From positions 1 to 32,405 of the forward strand of contig CALMYE010000216.1 of assembly GCA_937873425.1 (NCBI GenBank): DNA of 32,405 nucleotides, read 5' to 3'. Shown here in pieces: positions 25,905 through 32,405 of this stretch (position 1 is its first letter; every line of letters starts with the position of its first letter). The DNA is from an uncultured Sphingopyxis sp. Its GTDB lineage: Bacteria > Pseudomonadota > Alphaproteobacteria > Sphingomonadales > Sphingomonadaceae. The position numbers and the translations under genes are program-made. Under the pieces are notes generated by a model that made no database searches, had not been told where the DNA came from, and worked only from the letters and a program-made list of their open reading frames with translations.

Positions 25905-26236
25905 GTCGCGAGCACCTTCGTCTGCACGCTCGCCCAGATCACCGGCCCCTGCGGCGCCTGCGTCGCGGCCTGCCCCATGTCGGACGGATTCATCTTCAGT
26001 GCGGGCTTGCCCTCCACCATCACCTTGGCCGACGCGCCGGTGAGCAGCAGCGTGACGCAGGGCGACGGCGTCGGGCCGGGAAGCTGAAAGGGACAGCCGG
26101 CGACGCTGCCCTTGTCGCCCAGCACCAGCGGCGGCGCGCCCATCACCAGCACCTTCGACGCCGAGGAGATCAGCGTGCCGGGAATGGCATGCGGGCATTG
26201 CGCGACCGTGGCGATGGTGACGAGGGGGACGGTCAT
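25901..26236 (-). CDS. PAAR-like spike tip protein
   Basis: A 111-residue protein. It starts at ATG 26236, overlapping the OB-fold protein stop by ATGA. The pattern of short strands (PGTLISSASKVLVMGAPPLV, KGSVAGCPFQLPG, CVTLLLTGASAKVMVEGKPALK) fits a PAAR/PAAR-like cone with three repeats. C14, H16, C48 and C60 are possible metal ligands. It sits directly after the gp5-like spike, the normal place for the tip that sharpens it. Equivalent to Afp10 by position, by inference. Confidence 0.82.
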   Translation of the reverse strand: MTVPLVTIATVAQCPHAIPGTLISSASKVLVMGAPPLVLGDKGSVAGCPFQLPGPTPSPCVTLLLTGASAKVMVEGKPALKMNPSDMGQAATQAPQGPVIWASVQTKVLAT

Positions 26237-26751
26237 GGCAGCACCTTGAGGTTCGCGCCGTTGATCGAAACGCCGTCGAGCGCGAGCTTCACCGTGCTGG
26301 CGCCGTGGGTCAGCGTCATCCCGTCCGGCCCCGCCTCGATCTTCGCCGCGCCGGTGGCCGTGGTCAGTTCGAGCGTCAGCGTCGGCGCGCCGGGGATGTC
26401 GAAGATTTCGAGGCTGAAATTCTCCCCCTTCCACGCCTTGGTCAGGAAGCCGACGGGTCCGGGCGGCGCGGGGGTGTCGCCCAGATCCCAATAGCCGCCC
26501 GACCAGATCGGATAATCGGGATTGCCGCCCTCGAACTCGACCCACACTTTCGCGCCCTTGGGCGGGATGGCATGGAAGCCGACCCCCGGCCCCGCGCCGG
26601 GCAGGCACGGCATCGCCCAGGCGAGCGAGCCGTCGCCGAACACCGAGGGACAGCTGACCTGGATGCGGCCGAGCCCCTGGACGTCAGCGGGATTTTCCAC
26701 CGTGCCGCGATATTTGCCGAAAAAGGCGGGGCCGCCGTCGGGAAGCTTCAT
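26233..26751 (-). CDS. Phage baseplate assembly protein V / gp5-like OB-fold spike protein
   Basis: A 172-residue protein. ATG 26751 overlaps the hub stop (ATGA). The N-terminal half is the OB fold (KYRGTVENPADVQGLGRIQV, AIPPKGAKVWVEFEGGNPDYPIWSGG). The last 50 residues (TLTLELTTATGAAKIEAGPD, then GMTLTHGASTVKLALDG) look like the short beta-helix of a trimeric spike. Here it is separate from the gpD-like hub, whereas in VgrG and in Afp8/Pvc8 the two are fused. It should form the central spike under the PAAR tip. Confidence 0.88.
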   Translation of the reverse strand: MKLPDGGPAFFGKYRGTVENPADVQGLGRIQVSCPSVFGDGSLAWAMPCLPGAGPGVGFHAIPPKGAKVWVEFEGGNPDYPIWSGGYWDLGDTPAPPGPVGFLTKAWKGENFSLEIFDIPGAPTLTLELTTATGAAKIEAGPDGMTLTHGASTVKLALDGVSINGANLKVLP

Positions 26752-27905
26752 GGCAGCACCATCGGGGCCAGCGGGCCGCGTTCGCCGCGCGACAGGGTGA
26801 ACTGCTGCTGATAGCCGCCCGGCTTGATCAGGTGGCGCACCTCCGACACCTTGTAGAGCCCGCCGTAGCTGAGCCCCGCGCCGCGCAGGAACACCATGTC
26901 GCGCGCCTTGAGCGCGGCGTTGTAGCGCGTCGCATCGAGCGTTCCCGACACGGTGAACGCCTTTTTCGCGCCCTCGTCGACCTTCGCCTGCGCGCGGCCC
27001 ATCGCCTGCGCGGCGTTGAGCCCGCTGGTCGGGATCGGCTCCTTGCGCGTCGCGCCGAAGCGCGCGACCGTTTCGGGCACCGCGCCGAGCGGCGGGTTGC
27101 TGCCGACGAGCGCGATTACCGGCATCTCCGCCCCGGTGATGCGGTCGATCACCTTGGTCTCGACCGAGGTCAGCACCCGGTCGTCCTCCGACGTCGTGAC
27201 GTCATAGGCGTCGGACCCCGGTCCCATGTCGATGGTCAGCGTGCGCTGCGGCACGCCCGGCTTGACCGGCGGTCCCCAATAGAGCGTGTTCACCCCCGGC
27301 ACCGGGCCGGGATCGATATAGGTCTCATAGCCGTGGCGGCGCGCCATCTGCTTCAGATAGTCCCAGTCGCTGCCATTCTGCTGCGGCACGCGGTCGATCG
27401 GGATCGGCGGGTCGATGAACCTGGGCGGCAGCACCATCGGGATCATGCCGAACTGCGGATAGGAAACCGCGATCAGCGTCGCGATCATCGTCTCGTCCAT
27501 CGCCGGATGCTCGGTCTGCTTGACCTCGCGGTCGAGCTCCATGCTCAGGTCGCGGCCGTAGAGCGTCAACACCCCCGATTGCGAGCCGCTGCCAGGCGTA
27601 TATTCGCGCTTGGTCACCAGCCCGTCGAAGATGACATAGGGGATGACGTCGAAGATCATCGTCACGATCGCGCGGCATCCGCGCTGAAGCTGCGGGTGCA
27701 TGATGAACGGTGATTCGAGGAAGTCGAACGGCCCGGTGCGCCCGGTGTTGATCGACAGCCTGAAGCCCGATTCGGCCTCGTCGGAGAGCTTGACCTCGAT
27801 ATCGGCGATCGCGTTCATCACGTCGGCGGGCGCCGGCAGCGCGACCGGGCTCGGCCCGATCAGGAGGTTCATCCGAACCCCCAATATGTTGCCGAGCAGG
27901 CTCAT
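26748..27905 (-). CDS. gpD-like baseplate hub protein (gp27-type)
   Basis: A 385-residue protein, start ATG 27905 overlapping the LysM-like stop (ATGA). The pattern of a late-control gene D/hub protein is visible: an N-terminal tube-like domain (IEVKLSDEAESGFRLSI, VTMIFDVIPYVIFDGLV), then GRDLSMELDRE, SDWDYLKQMARRHGYETYID and the C-terminal GLYKVSEVRHLIKPGGYQQQFTLSRG. It would form the trimeric hub linking inner tube to spike. It lacks the gp5 part, which is the next gene. Confidence 0.85.
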   Translation of the reverse strand: MSLLGNILGVRMNLLIGPSPVALPAPADVMNAIADIEVKLSDEAESGFRLSINTGRTGPFDFLESPFIMHPQLQRGCRAIVTMIFDVIPYVIFDGLVTKREYTPGSGSQSGVLTLYGRDLSMELDREVKQTEHPAMDETMIATLIAVSYPQFGMIPMVLPPRFIDPPIPIDRVPQQNGSDWDYLKQMARRHGYETYIDPGPVPGVNTLYWGPPVKPGVPQRTLTIDMGPGSDAYDVTTSEDDRVLTSVETKVIDRITGAEMPVIALVGSNPPLGAVPETVARFGATRKEPIPTSGLNAAQAMGRAQAKVDEGAKKAFTVSGTLDATRYNAALKARDMVFLRGAGLSYGGLYKVSEVRHLIKPGGYQQQFTLSRGERGPLAPMVLP

Positions 27906-28207
27906 CCGCCGGGCTTTCCGGTGCCGGGAACGGGGACGGCGGTCGTGTCGCCGGGCGCGCCGGGCAGCGCCGCCGGGTGCGTCACGCGGTTGGCGTCGGC
28001 GATCATCCACCAAGCGGTCGGATCGCCCAGATGGCGCCATGCGAGCAGGTCGAGCCGGTCGCCCTCGACCGCGCGGTGACGCGTCGCGACGACCATGTCG
28101 CCGGGATCGGGCAGCAGCCGGGGCAGCACGTAACGCACCGTCACCCCGTCGCCGCGGTCGGCCTCCAGCACCGGCTGGGTCGCATAGCGGCTGGTGAGGG
28201 TGAACAT
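27902..28207 (-). CDS. LysM-like tube/baseplate adaptor (gpX-like)
   Basis: A 101-residue protein, ATG 28207 with AAGGAAGG upstream, 15 bases after the tube-family gene. Residues 42-75 (TRHRAVEGDRLDLLAWRHLG DPTAWWMIADANRV) match the LysM motif used in phage gpX and the C-terminus of Afp7/Pvc7. The C-terminus is Pro/Gly-rich. It probably connects the tube-like protein to the hub rather than binding peptidoglycan. In known eCIS the tube and LysM parts are one protein; here they are two adjacent genes. Confidence 0.82.
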   Translation of the reverse strand: MFTLTSRYATQPVLEADRGDGVTVRYVLPRLLPDPGDMVVATRHRAVEGDRLDLLAWRHLGDPTAWWMIADANRVTHPAALPGAPGDTTAVPVPGTGKPGG

Positions 28208-28222
28208 CGCGCGGCCTTCCTT

Positions 28223-28876
28223 TCAGATCAGCTTCACGTCGCCGCCGAGCACCGCGCCGACATTGTCGACGCTGGCGACGGTCGCGAGCACTTCCTTGAC
28301 CACCTGATGCGCCATGAAGGCCCAGAAACCGGGGTGGGTGATGGCGAGATCGTTATAGGTCAGCACCTTCATCGACACCGACACGTCGGCGCGGATCGGA
28401 TTGAGCGCGGGGTCGTGCATCGTCTCGGTGATCGACAGGCTCTCGATCTTGACCGGCACGACGCGTTTCCAGCCGTAGATGAACAGGGTGAGCGGCGCGG
28501 CGGGCGGGATCACCTCCATCGTGCCCATCTGGAGCAGCACCTGATTGGCGGCGACGAGCAGCGATTTGGGATAGGTCAGCATCTCGAGCGCGGCGAGATA
28601 GCCGGTGAGCCCGGCGCCGAGCGGCCCCGCCTCCCCCTGTTCCATCTGGTCGGCGAGATCGAGGGTCAGATTGGCGCTGATCGTTTCGGCGGGCGGCCCG
28701 GCGAGCCGCAGCGCCTCCGCCCGCCCGCCGCCGGCCTCCGAATATTGCGGCGCCAGGCTGCGCGAAATCTGTTCGGGATTATATTGGAAGATCGCGATCG
28801 AGGCGAGCGGATTGAACAGGTCGAGCCCGACGATCGCGCCCTTGATGAGCTTGGGGGAGCCGGGGAAGTTGGTCAT
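28223..28876 (-). CDS. Contractile injection system tube-family protein (Afp7-like N-terminal part)
   Basis: A 217-residue protein, ATG 28876 overlapping the DUF4157 stop (ATGA). Residues about 10-40 (LIKGAIVGLD..IAIFQYNPEQISRSL) match the CIS tube protein family motif F.YNPEQ. The rest has the expected alternating strands (ISANLTLDLADQME, LTLFIYGWKRVVPVKIESLS, DVSVSMKVLTYNDL). Its place before LysM, hub and spike shows that it is the baseplate-proximal tube/adaptor and not the main tube subunit. Cytoplasmic assembly protein without signal peptide. Confidence 0.85.
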   Translation of the reverse strand: MTNFPGSPKLIKGAIVGLDLFNPLASIAIFQYNPEQISRSLAPQYSEAGGGRAEALRLAGPPAETISANLTLDLADQMEQGEAGPLGAGLTGYLAALEMLTYPKSLLVAANQVLLQMGTMEVIPPAAPLTLFIYGWKRVVPVKIESLSITETMHDPALNPIRADVSVSMKVLTYNDLAITHPGFWAFMAHQVVKEVLATVASVDNVGAVLGGDVKLI

Positions 28877-31800
28877 TTCGATGCCTTCCGGAACCGGAAG
28901 TGCGACCGGTGCTGCTTGCCGCGATGCGGCGTCCATTCATAATAGCGCTTGTCCGGATACTCGACGCGCAGCGTCCGCTCGCCCGCCGGGATATCGTTCG
29001 GATCGAGATAGACCTCGGCATAGGGACCCTGGGCGTCACGCGCGACCTTCACCACCACCCAGGTCAACTCGACGTTGCGGAAGACATGGTCTTCGATCCG
29101 CATGGTGAATTTGAACCTGACCTTGCTGTTGTTGTAGCTGCCGCCGGGGTTCAGCCCCTCTTCGATAATCCCCTGCCCCTTCTGCTCCTGACCTTTCTTC
29201 ACGGCATCGCCGGTGGTCGACGATTTGCCAGCGTCGGGTTTCGAGCCGCCGGCAGAACTCGAGGCGGCATCGGCGGCGGACCCCGCCTTGCCGTCCTGGC
29301 CGCCCGAGGTTTCGCCGCTCGACTGCTGCCCACCCGCCTCGCTGCCGCCACCGGTGCTTTCGCCGGCCTGGGTTCCCGCCGCACCTTCGTCCCCCTCTTC
29401 GTCCTCGTCACCGTCACCGCCGCCGCCTCCATCGCCGCCGTCGCCTTCACCGTCCCCCGACTTGCATTCGAAATCGGCGATGCTGAGGTCGGGAACCTTC
29501 AGCGCCTCGATATCGCAGAACATCTCGTCCGCCGGGGACGGCAGATTCGCCTTGATCGGCCGCAGGACGGTCTTGGCGAGCAGGGTGGGGAGCGACCGGA
29601 TCGCTTCGAAACTCATCAGCGCCTCGGCGAAAATCTTGCGGCCGCGACAACTGCCCATCACCCGCTTGATGATCGCGTCGAGCGGCGAAGCGTCGAATTT
29701 CGACGCGATCCAGTCGGCGACCGACAGAAGACAGGTGACGATCGCGCCCCAGCCTGCGGCCGCAAGTCCGCTGACGCAAAAGGCCAGGCGCGCGATGCGG
29801 ACGATTTCCGACACCGCACCCGCAATCGCCGCGATCACCCGCGCGTCGTCGGCGATTTCCTTGATCCGTTTTTCATAACCACTGATCACCGGTTCGAGCG
29901 CCGCCTTGATCTTTTCCTCGACATCCTCCTTCAGCTTTTCAGCGCTGATCTTCGCTTCCTCGGCCTTGGCGAGCAGTTCGTCGATCGAACCGTCGACCTG
30001 CTTTTTCATGAAGGCAGCAAAACCCGACTGCATGCACTGAACGATGATGTCGGCGGTGCGCGCGAGCACCACCTTGCCCAACTGCATGAAGATCTTGCCG
30101 ACGATCTTCGCGGCGTGGGCGCCGATGCCCGATCCGCTCCCGGTGCTGAATTTCGCATTCTTGAAGACGCTGCGAATCTTCTTCTTTACCTTCACGAAGG
30201 CGGCATGGCCCTTGATGAACATTTTGCCGAAGCGTTCGCGCAGCACGCCGATCGGCGTCGCGAGCGACCCCGCCCAAAAGGCCGCCTTGCGCAGCGTGTC
30301 GAAATCCTCGACCGCCGGATCGCCCTCGTTTGCGCCTTGCTTGCTATAGGTCACGCCCTTGGCGGTTTCGGGCGGCGACTGGAGCCATTCGGCGATGCCG
30401 TGGATTTCGGCGGCTTGCTCGCGATGCTGCTGGGACGGGGTGGTCGCGAAAAGTTCGGCAAGGCTGCCCGACTTGCTCTTGCCGTCGAAGCTGCCCGTGC
30501 GCAGCAACTCCCACTGGCCGCGGTTGAAGGGGTCTACCGCCTTGCGCTGGACGCGCGGTCGGAGGCGCATCGGCGCGGGCCGGCGCGGAGCTTCCGGCGC
30601 GGGCAGCGGCTGCTTGCGCGCCGCCTTCTTGACGTCGGGGGTAGCGAGCAGCGGCTTGTAGACCTCGCGCACCTTGGCCGCGAGCTTGCGGAACTCGGCC
30701 GAGGTCTTGCGGCTTTTCAGTGCGCGCGTGAGATCGTCGGGATTGGGTGCGAGAAAATAGACATAGACGCCGTCGCCGCCGCTGATCCGCGTCGAATCCT
30801 TCGCGAGCATCCAGCGGCCTGAAATCTTGACGTTCGAACCCGATTCGACATCCTTCGCGGTGGGCGGCGCAGCACCCTTTCCTTTCTTTTTCTTGGAGGC
30901 AGCAGGCAAGGCAGGCGGCTTGTCATAGCTCCGGATCTTGAGGTCGGGGATCGGCCAGGTCGTCGTCGCGTCGGTTCCCGATGCGTCCCAACCCGGTGGT
31001 AATGCGATCGTCGTCCACCGCGATGGCGACGGGTTCCAGCTCTGCCCGCCACCCAGGGTTCTGTTGGTTTCGGCCGCCGCACCTTCGATGCCCGCGATAT
31101 AGTTATTGAGCTGGGTGACTCCGCTGCCGCGATAGTTGATGTCGTGCGCAGGCTTGAGTTCTCCGACCTTCACGCCCGTCGGCGCGGAGTCGAGTTTGCC
31201 AACCTTGCCGGCCGCGTCAAGCACCGGACCGCGCGCGGAATCGAGAGGATAGTCCTTGTCCCCGCGCTTGACCTTGTCGAACGCGATCGTGCCGACGCAG
31301 GAGGATTTGGAAACAGCGGCGGTGAAGTTCTGCAGCTTCAACGTCCCGCTTCCGGCCTTGGCTTCGACCGCTTCGACGCCCGGGACCGGAATGAGACCGC
31401 CCTTGGGATTGGCCGTATAGAAATCGGCGAAACCGCATTTGCCCAAGGAGACGGTCTTGCGGTTTGCGCCGGGGATCGGAACTTCGGTGAGCAGGTCGGT
31501 GTTATGCTTGCGGATCGCCTTTTGCGCGACCTCGTGCATCTTGGCATGGCTGGGCGTCTTCTTGCTGCCCTGCATGAAGAAGGGCGCGCTGCGCTGCACG
31601 ACGGAGCCGGCCTCGCTCGCCTCTCGCCGCTGCGGCCCCACCGGACCCGGCGCCGTCTGCTGCATCACATGCGCCAGTTCGTGCGCCATGGTGAAGGTCG
31701 GCCCCGCGCTTTCGCCCGATCCAAGCCAGACATGGCTCTTGTAGGTGAAGGCGCGCGCCGCGATGCTTTCGTTGCGGGCGGCCGCTTCGCCGCCCTGGTG

Positions 31801-32358
31801 GACGCGGACGTCGCCGAGGTCGCGGCCCATGCGGCTTTCGAAGAAGCCGCGCGTCGCGGCGGGCAGCGGTGCGCCGCCACGCGTCAGGTCGGCGTCGGAA
31901 GCGGCGATGGTCTCGGCGCCGCCATCGCGCCGCGCGCGGACCTTCGCATCACCCTCTTCCTCGGGATCGGCAAAGCGGCGCGCGCGCGGTTCCTCGTGCG
32001 AGGGCGAGCAGGCCGAACAGGCGCGTTGCACCGCCCCGTCCGCCGCCGACGCGTCCGCCGCCAGCGCCGCCGCGGGATCGGGCATCGCCATGACCTGCGC
32101 CGCGATGCTGTCCGCCTCGCGCTCGTAGCGGTCGCCGACGGGGCCGACCTCCAGCCGCGGCTGGACCGCGCTTTCCTCTGTCTCCTCCTGCTCGCAGGCG
32201 GCGCATTGGCGCTGCACCGCCGGGCCGGCGGGGATGGCGGCGAGCGAGGCGATCGGGGACGGCGCGTGGCGGCTCTGCGGCGCCGCGCGGCGCATCACCG
32301 GCGGCGCGGTCTGGTGCGAGGCATGGGCCTTTGCGGCATGGGCGGCGAGTGCGCTCAT
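28873..32358 (-). CDS. DUF4157 multi-module protein, probable eCIS cargo/effector
   Basis: An 1161-residue protein starting at ATG 32358. Order of parts: a disordered N-terminus with two CxxC pairs (C52/C55, C114/C117); the DUF4157 motifs VGDRYEREADSIAAQVM (74-90), MGRDLGDVRVHQG (177-189) and HELAHVMQQ (226-234), an HExxH zinc-peptidase-like site; a PD-(D/E)xK-like set at D312, E332/K334 and E400/K402, followed by QLNNYIAGI; a Lys-rich stretch near 490; a helical region with a coiled coil (EEAKISAEKLKEDVEEKIKA) and hydrophobic helices at about 838-880; an acidic Gly/Asp/Glu linker at about 966-990; and a C-terminal beta domain from about 1078. DUF4157 is strongly tied to eCIS effectors. The nuclease reading is inference, and the true activity is unknown. 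Confidence 0.85.
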   Translation of the reverse strand: MSALAAHAAKAHASHQTAPPVMRRAAPQSRHAPSPIASLAAIPAGPAVQRQCAACEQEETEESAVQPRLEVGPVGDRYEREADSIAAQVMAMPDPAAALAADASAADGAVQRACSACSPSHEEPRARRFADPEEEGDAKVRARRDGGAETIAASDADLTRGGAPLPAATRGFFESRMGRDLGDVRVHQGGEAAARNESIAARAFTYKSHVWLGSGESAGPTFTMAHELAHVMQQTAPGPVGPQRREASEAGSVVQRSAPFFMQGSKKTPSHAKMHEVAQKAIRKHNTDLLTEVPIPGANRKTVSLGKCGFADFYTANPKGGLIPVPGVEAVEAKAGSGTLKLQNFTAAVSKSSCVGTIAFDKVKRGDKDYPLDSARGPVLDAAGKVGKLDSAPTGVKVGELKPAHDINYRGSGVTQLNNYIAGIEGAAAETNRTLGGGQSWNPSPSRWTTIALPPGWDASGTDATTTWPIPDLKIRSYDKPPALPAASKKKKGKGAAPPTAKDVESGSNVKISGRWMLAKDSTRISGGDGVYVYFLAPNPDDLTRALKSRKTSAEFRKLAAKVREVYKPLLATPDVKKAARKQPLPAPEAPRRPAPMRLRPRVQRKAVDPFNRGQWELLRTGSFDGKSKSGSLAELFATTPSQQHREQAAEIHGIAEWLQSPPETAKGVTYSKQGANEGDPAVEDFDTLRKAAFWAGSLATPIGVLRERFGKMFIKGHAAFVKVKKKIRSVFKNAKFSTGSGSGIGAHAAKIVGKIFMQLGKVVLARTADIIVQCMQSGFAAFMKKQVDGSIDELLAKAEEAKISAEKLKEDVEEKIKAALEPVISGYEKRIKEIADDARVIAAIAGAVSEIVRIARLAFCVSGLAAAGWGAIVTCLLSVADWIASKFDASPLDAIIKRVMGSCRGRKIFAEALMSFEAIRSLPTLLAKTVLRPIKANLPSPADEMFCDIEALKVPDLSIADFECKSGDGEGDGGDGGGGGDGDEDEEGDEGAAGTQAGESTGGGSEAGGQQSSGETSGGQDGKAGSAADAASSSAGGSKPDAGKSSTTGDAVKKGQEQKGQGIIEEGLNPGGSYNNSKVRFKFTMRIEDHVFRNVELTWVVVKVARDAQGPYAEVYLDPNDIPAGERTLRVEYPDKRYYEWTPHRGKQHRSHFRFRKASK

Positions 32359-32405
32359 CGCCCGCCGCCCGCAAGATGCGCGCCGAGCGCGCGGCCCGCC
32401 GCGTG
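32355..32405 (-). CDS. C-terminal 16 residues of an unidentified upstream gene (cut by window edge)
   Basis: An open frame enters from the right and ends HAAGRALGAHLAGGGR with TGA at 32357-32355, overlapping the DUF4157 ATG as ATGA. The overlap type matches the other gene junctions, which supports it as the previous gene of the operon. Too little is present to identify it; AAA ATPase and tube or sheath genes are common neighbours in eCIS clusters. Confidence 0.5.
   Translation of the reverse strand, partial: HAAGRALGAHLAGGGR

Noticed and set aside
28900-30822. A 640-codon plus-strand frame over the DUF4157 gene
   Set aside because: Antisense shadow. The minus-strand frame holds the DUF4157 motifs further along the same frame and the ATGA junctions at both ends.
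13943-32405. Intact prophage or type VI secretion system
   Set aside because: No capsid, portal, terminase, lysis or integrase genes, and no TssJ/L/M membrane-complex genes in the window. The DUF4157 and long J-like proteins fit eCIS better. The unseen flank could still change this.
1-32405. CRISPR array or insertion sequence
   Set aside because: No regularly spaced direct repeats and no transposase frame were seen. The repeats present are single palindromic units.

Overview
The window is high-GC DNA with the gene content of a sphingomonad-type alphaproteobacterium. The evidence is the RpsD sequence, the run rpiB-glyA-nrdR, very GC-rich third codon positions, and three palindromic intergenic elements of the kind scattered through Sphingomonadaceae genomes. 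A genus such as Sphingopyxis is plausible, but this is inferred from memory of protein sequences and not from a search.

The left 13.8 kb is ordinary chromosome. On the minus strand at the left edge is the start of a cysteine desulfurase (Fe-S assembly). A control region with two palindromes separates it from a plus-strand alpha/beta hydrolase. A housekeeping run follows: a tiny membrane protein (minus), then rpiB, glyA, a small membrane protein, nrdR, a GIY-YIG/SPOUT methyltransferase fusion and a small exported protein, all plus. A minus-strand chorismate mutase, rpsD with a strong terminator, and a minus-strand secreted S9 peptidase come next. Divergent from the peptidase is a plus-strand run of an M28 lipoprotein peptidase, agmatine deiminase (aguA), N-carbamoylputrescine amidase (aguB) and a nitrobindin-like beta-barrel protein. 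AguA and AguB together make putrescine from agmatine.

At about 13.8 kb is a short boundary region holding what looks like the 3' end of a tRNA gene (T-arm plus a following hairpin) without its 5' half. From 13,943 to the right edge every gene is on the minus strand and tightly packed, mostly with 4-base stop/start overlaps. This is the baseplate half of a phage-tail-like contractile injection system of the extracellular (eCIS) type. In transcription order (right to left) it reads: the end of an unidentified gene, a 1161-residue DUF4157 protein (probable cargo or effector), a CIS tube-family protein, a LysM-like adaptor, a gpD-like hub, a gp5/gpV-like OB-fold spike, a PAAR-like tip, a gp25-like wedge protein, two large baseplate-J-like proteins, a gpI-like protein, and a 1245-residue DUF6519/beta-helix protein at the distal end. 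Sheath, main inner tube and ATPase genes are not in the window and would be expected beyond the right edge. No capsid, terminase, portal or integrase genes are present, so this is not a prophage as far as can be seen.

The most interesting items are the multi-module DUF4157 protein, the terminal beta-helix protein with an internal duplication, the tRNA-end scar at the island boundary, and a gene fusion whose linker is encoded by a palindromic repeat.
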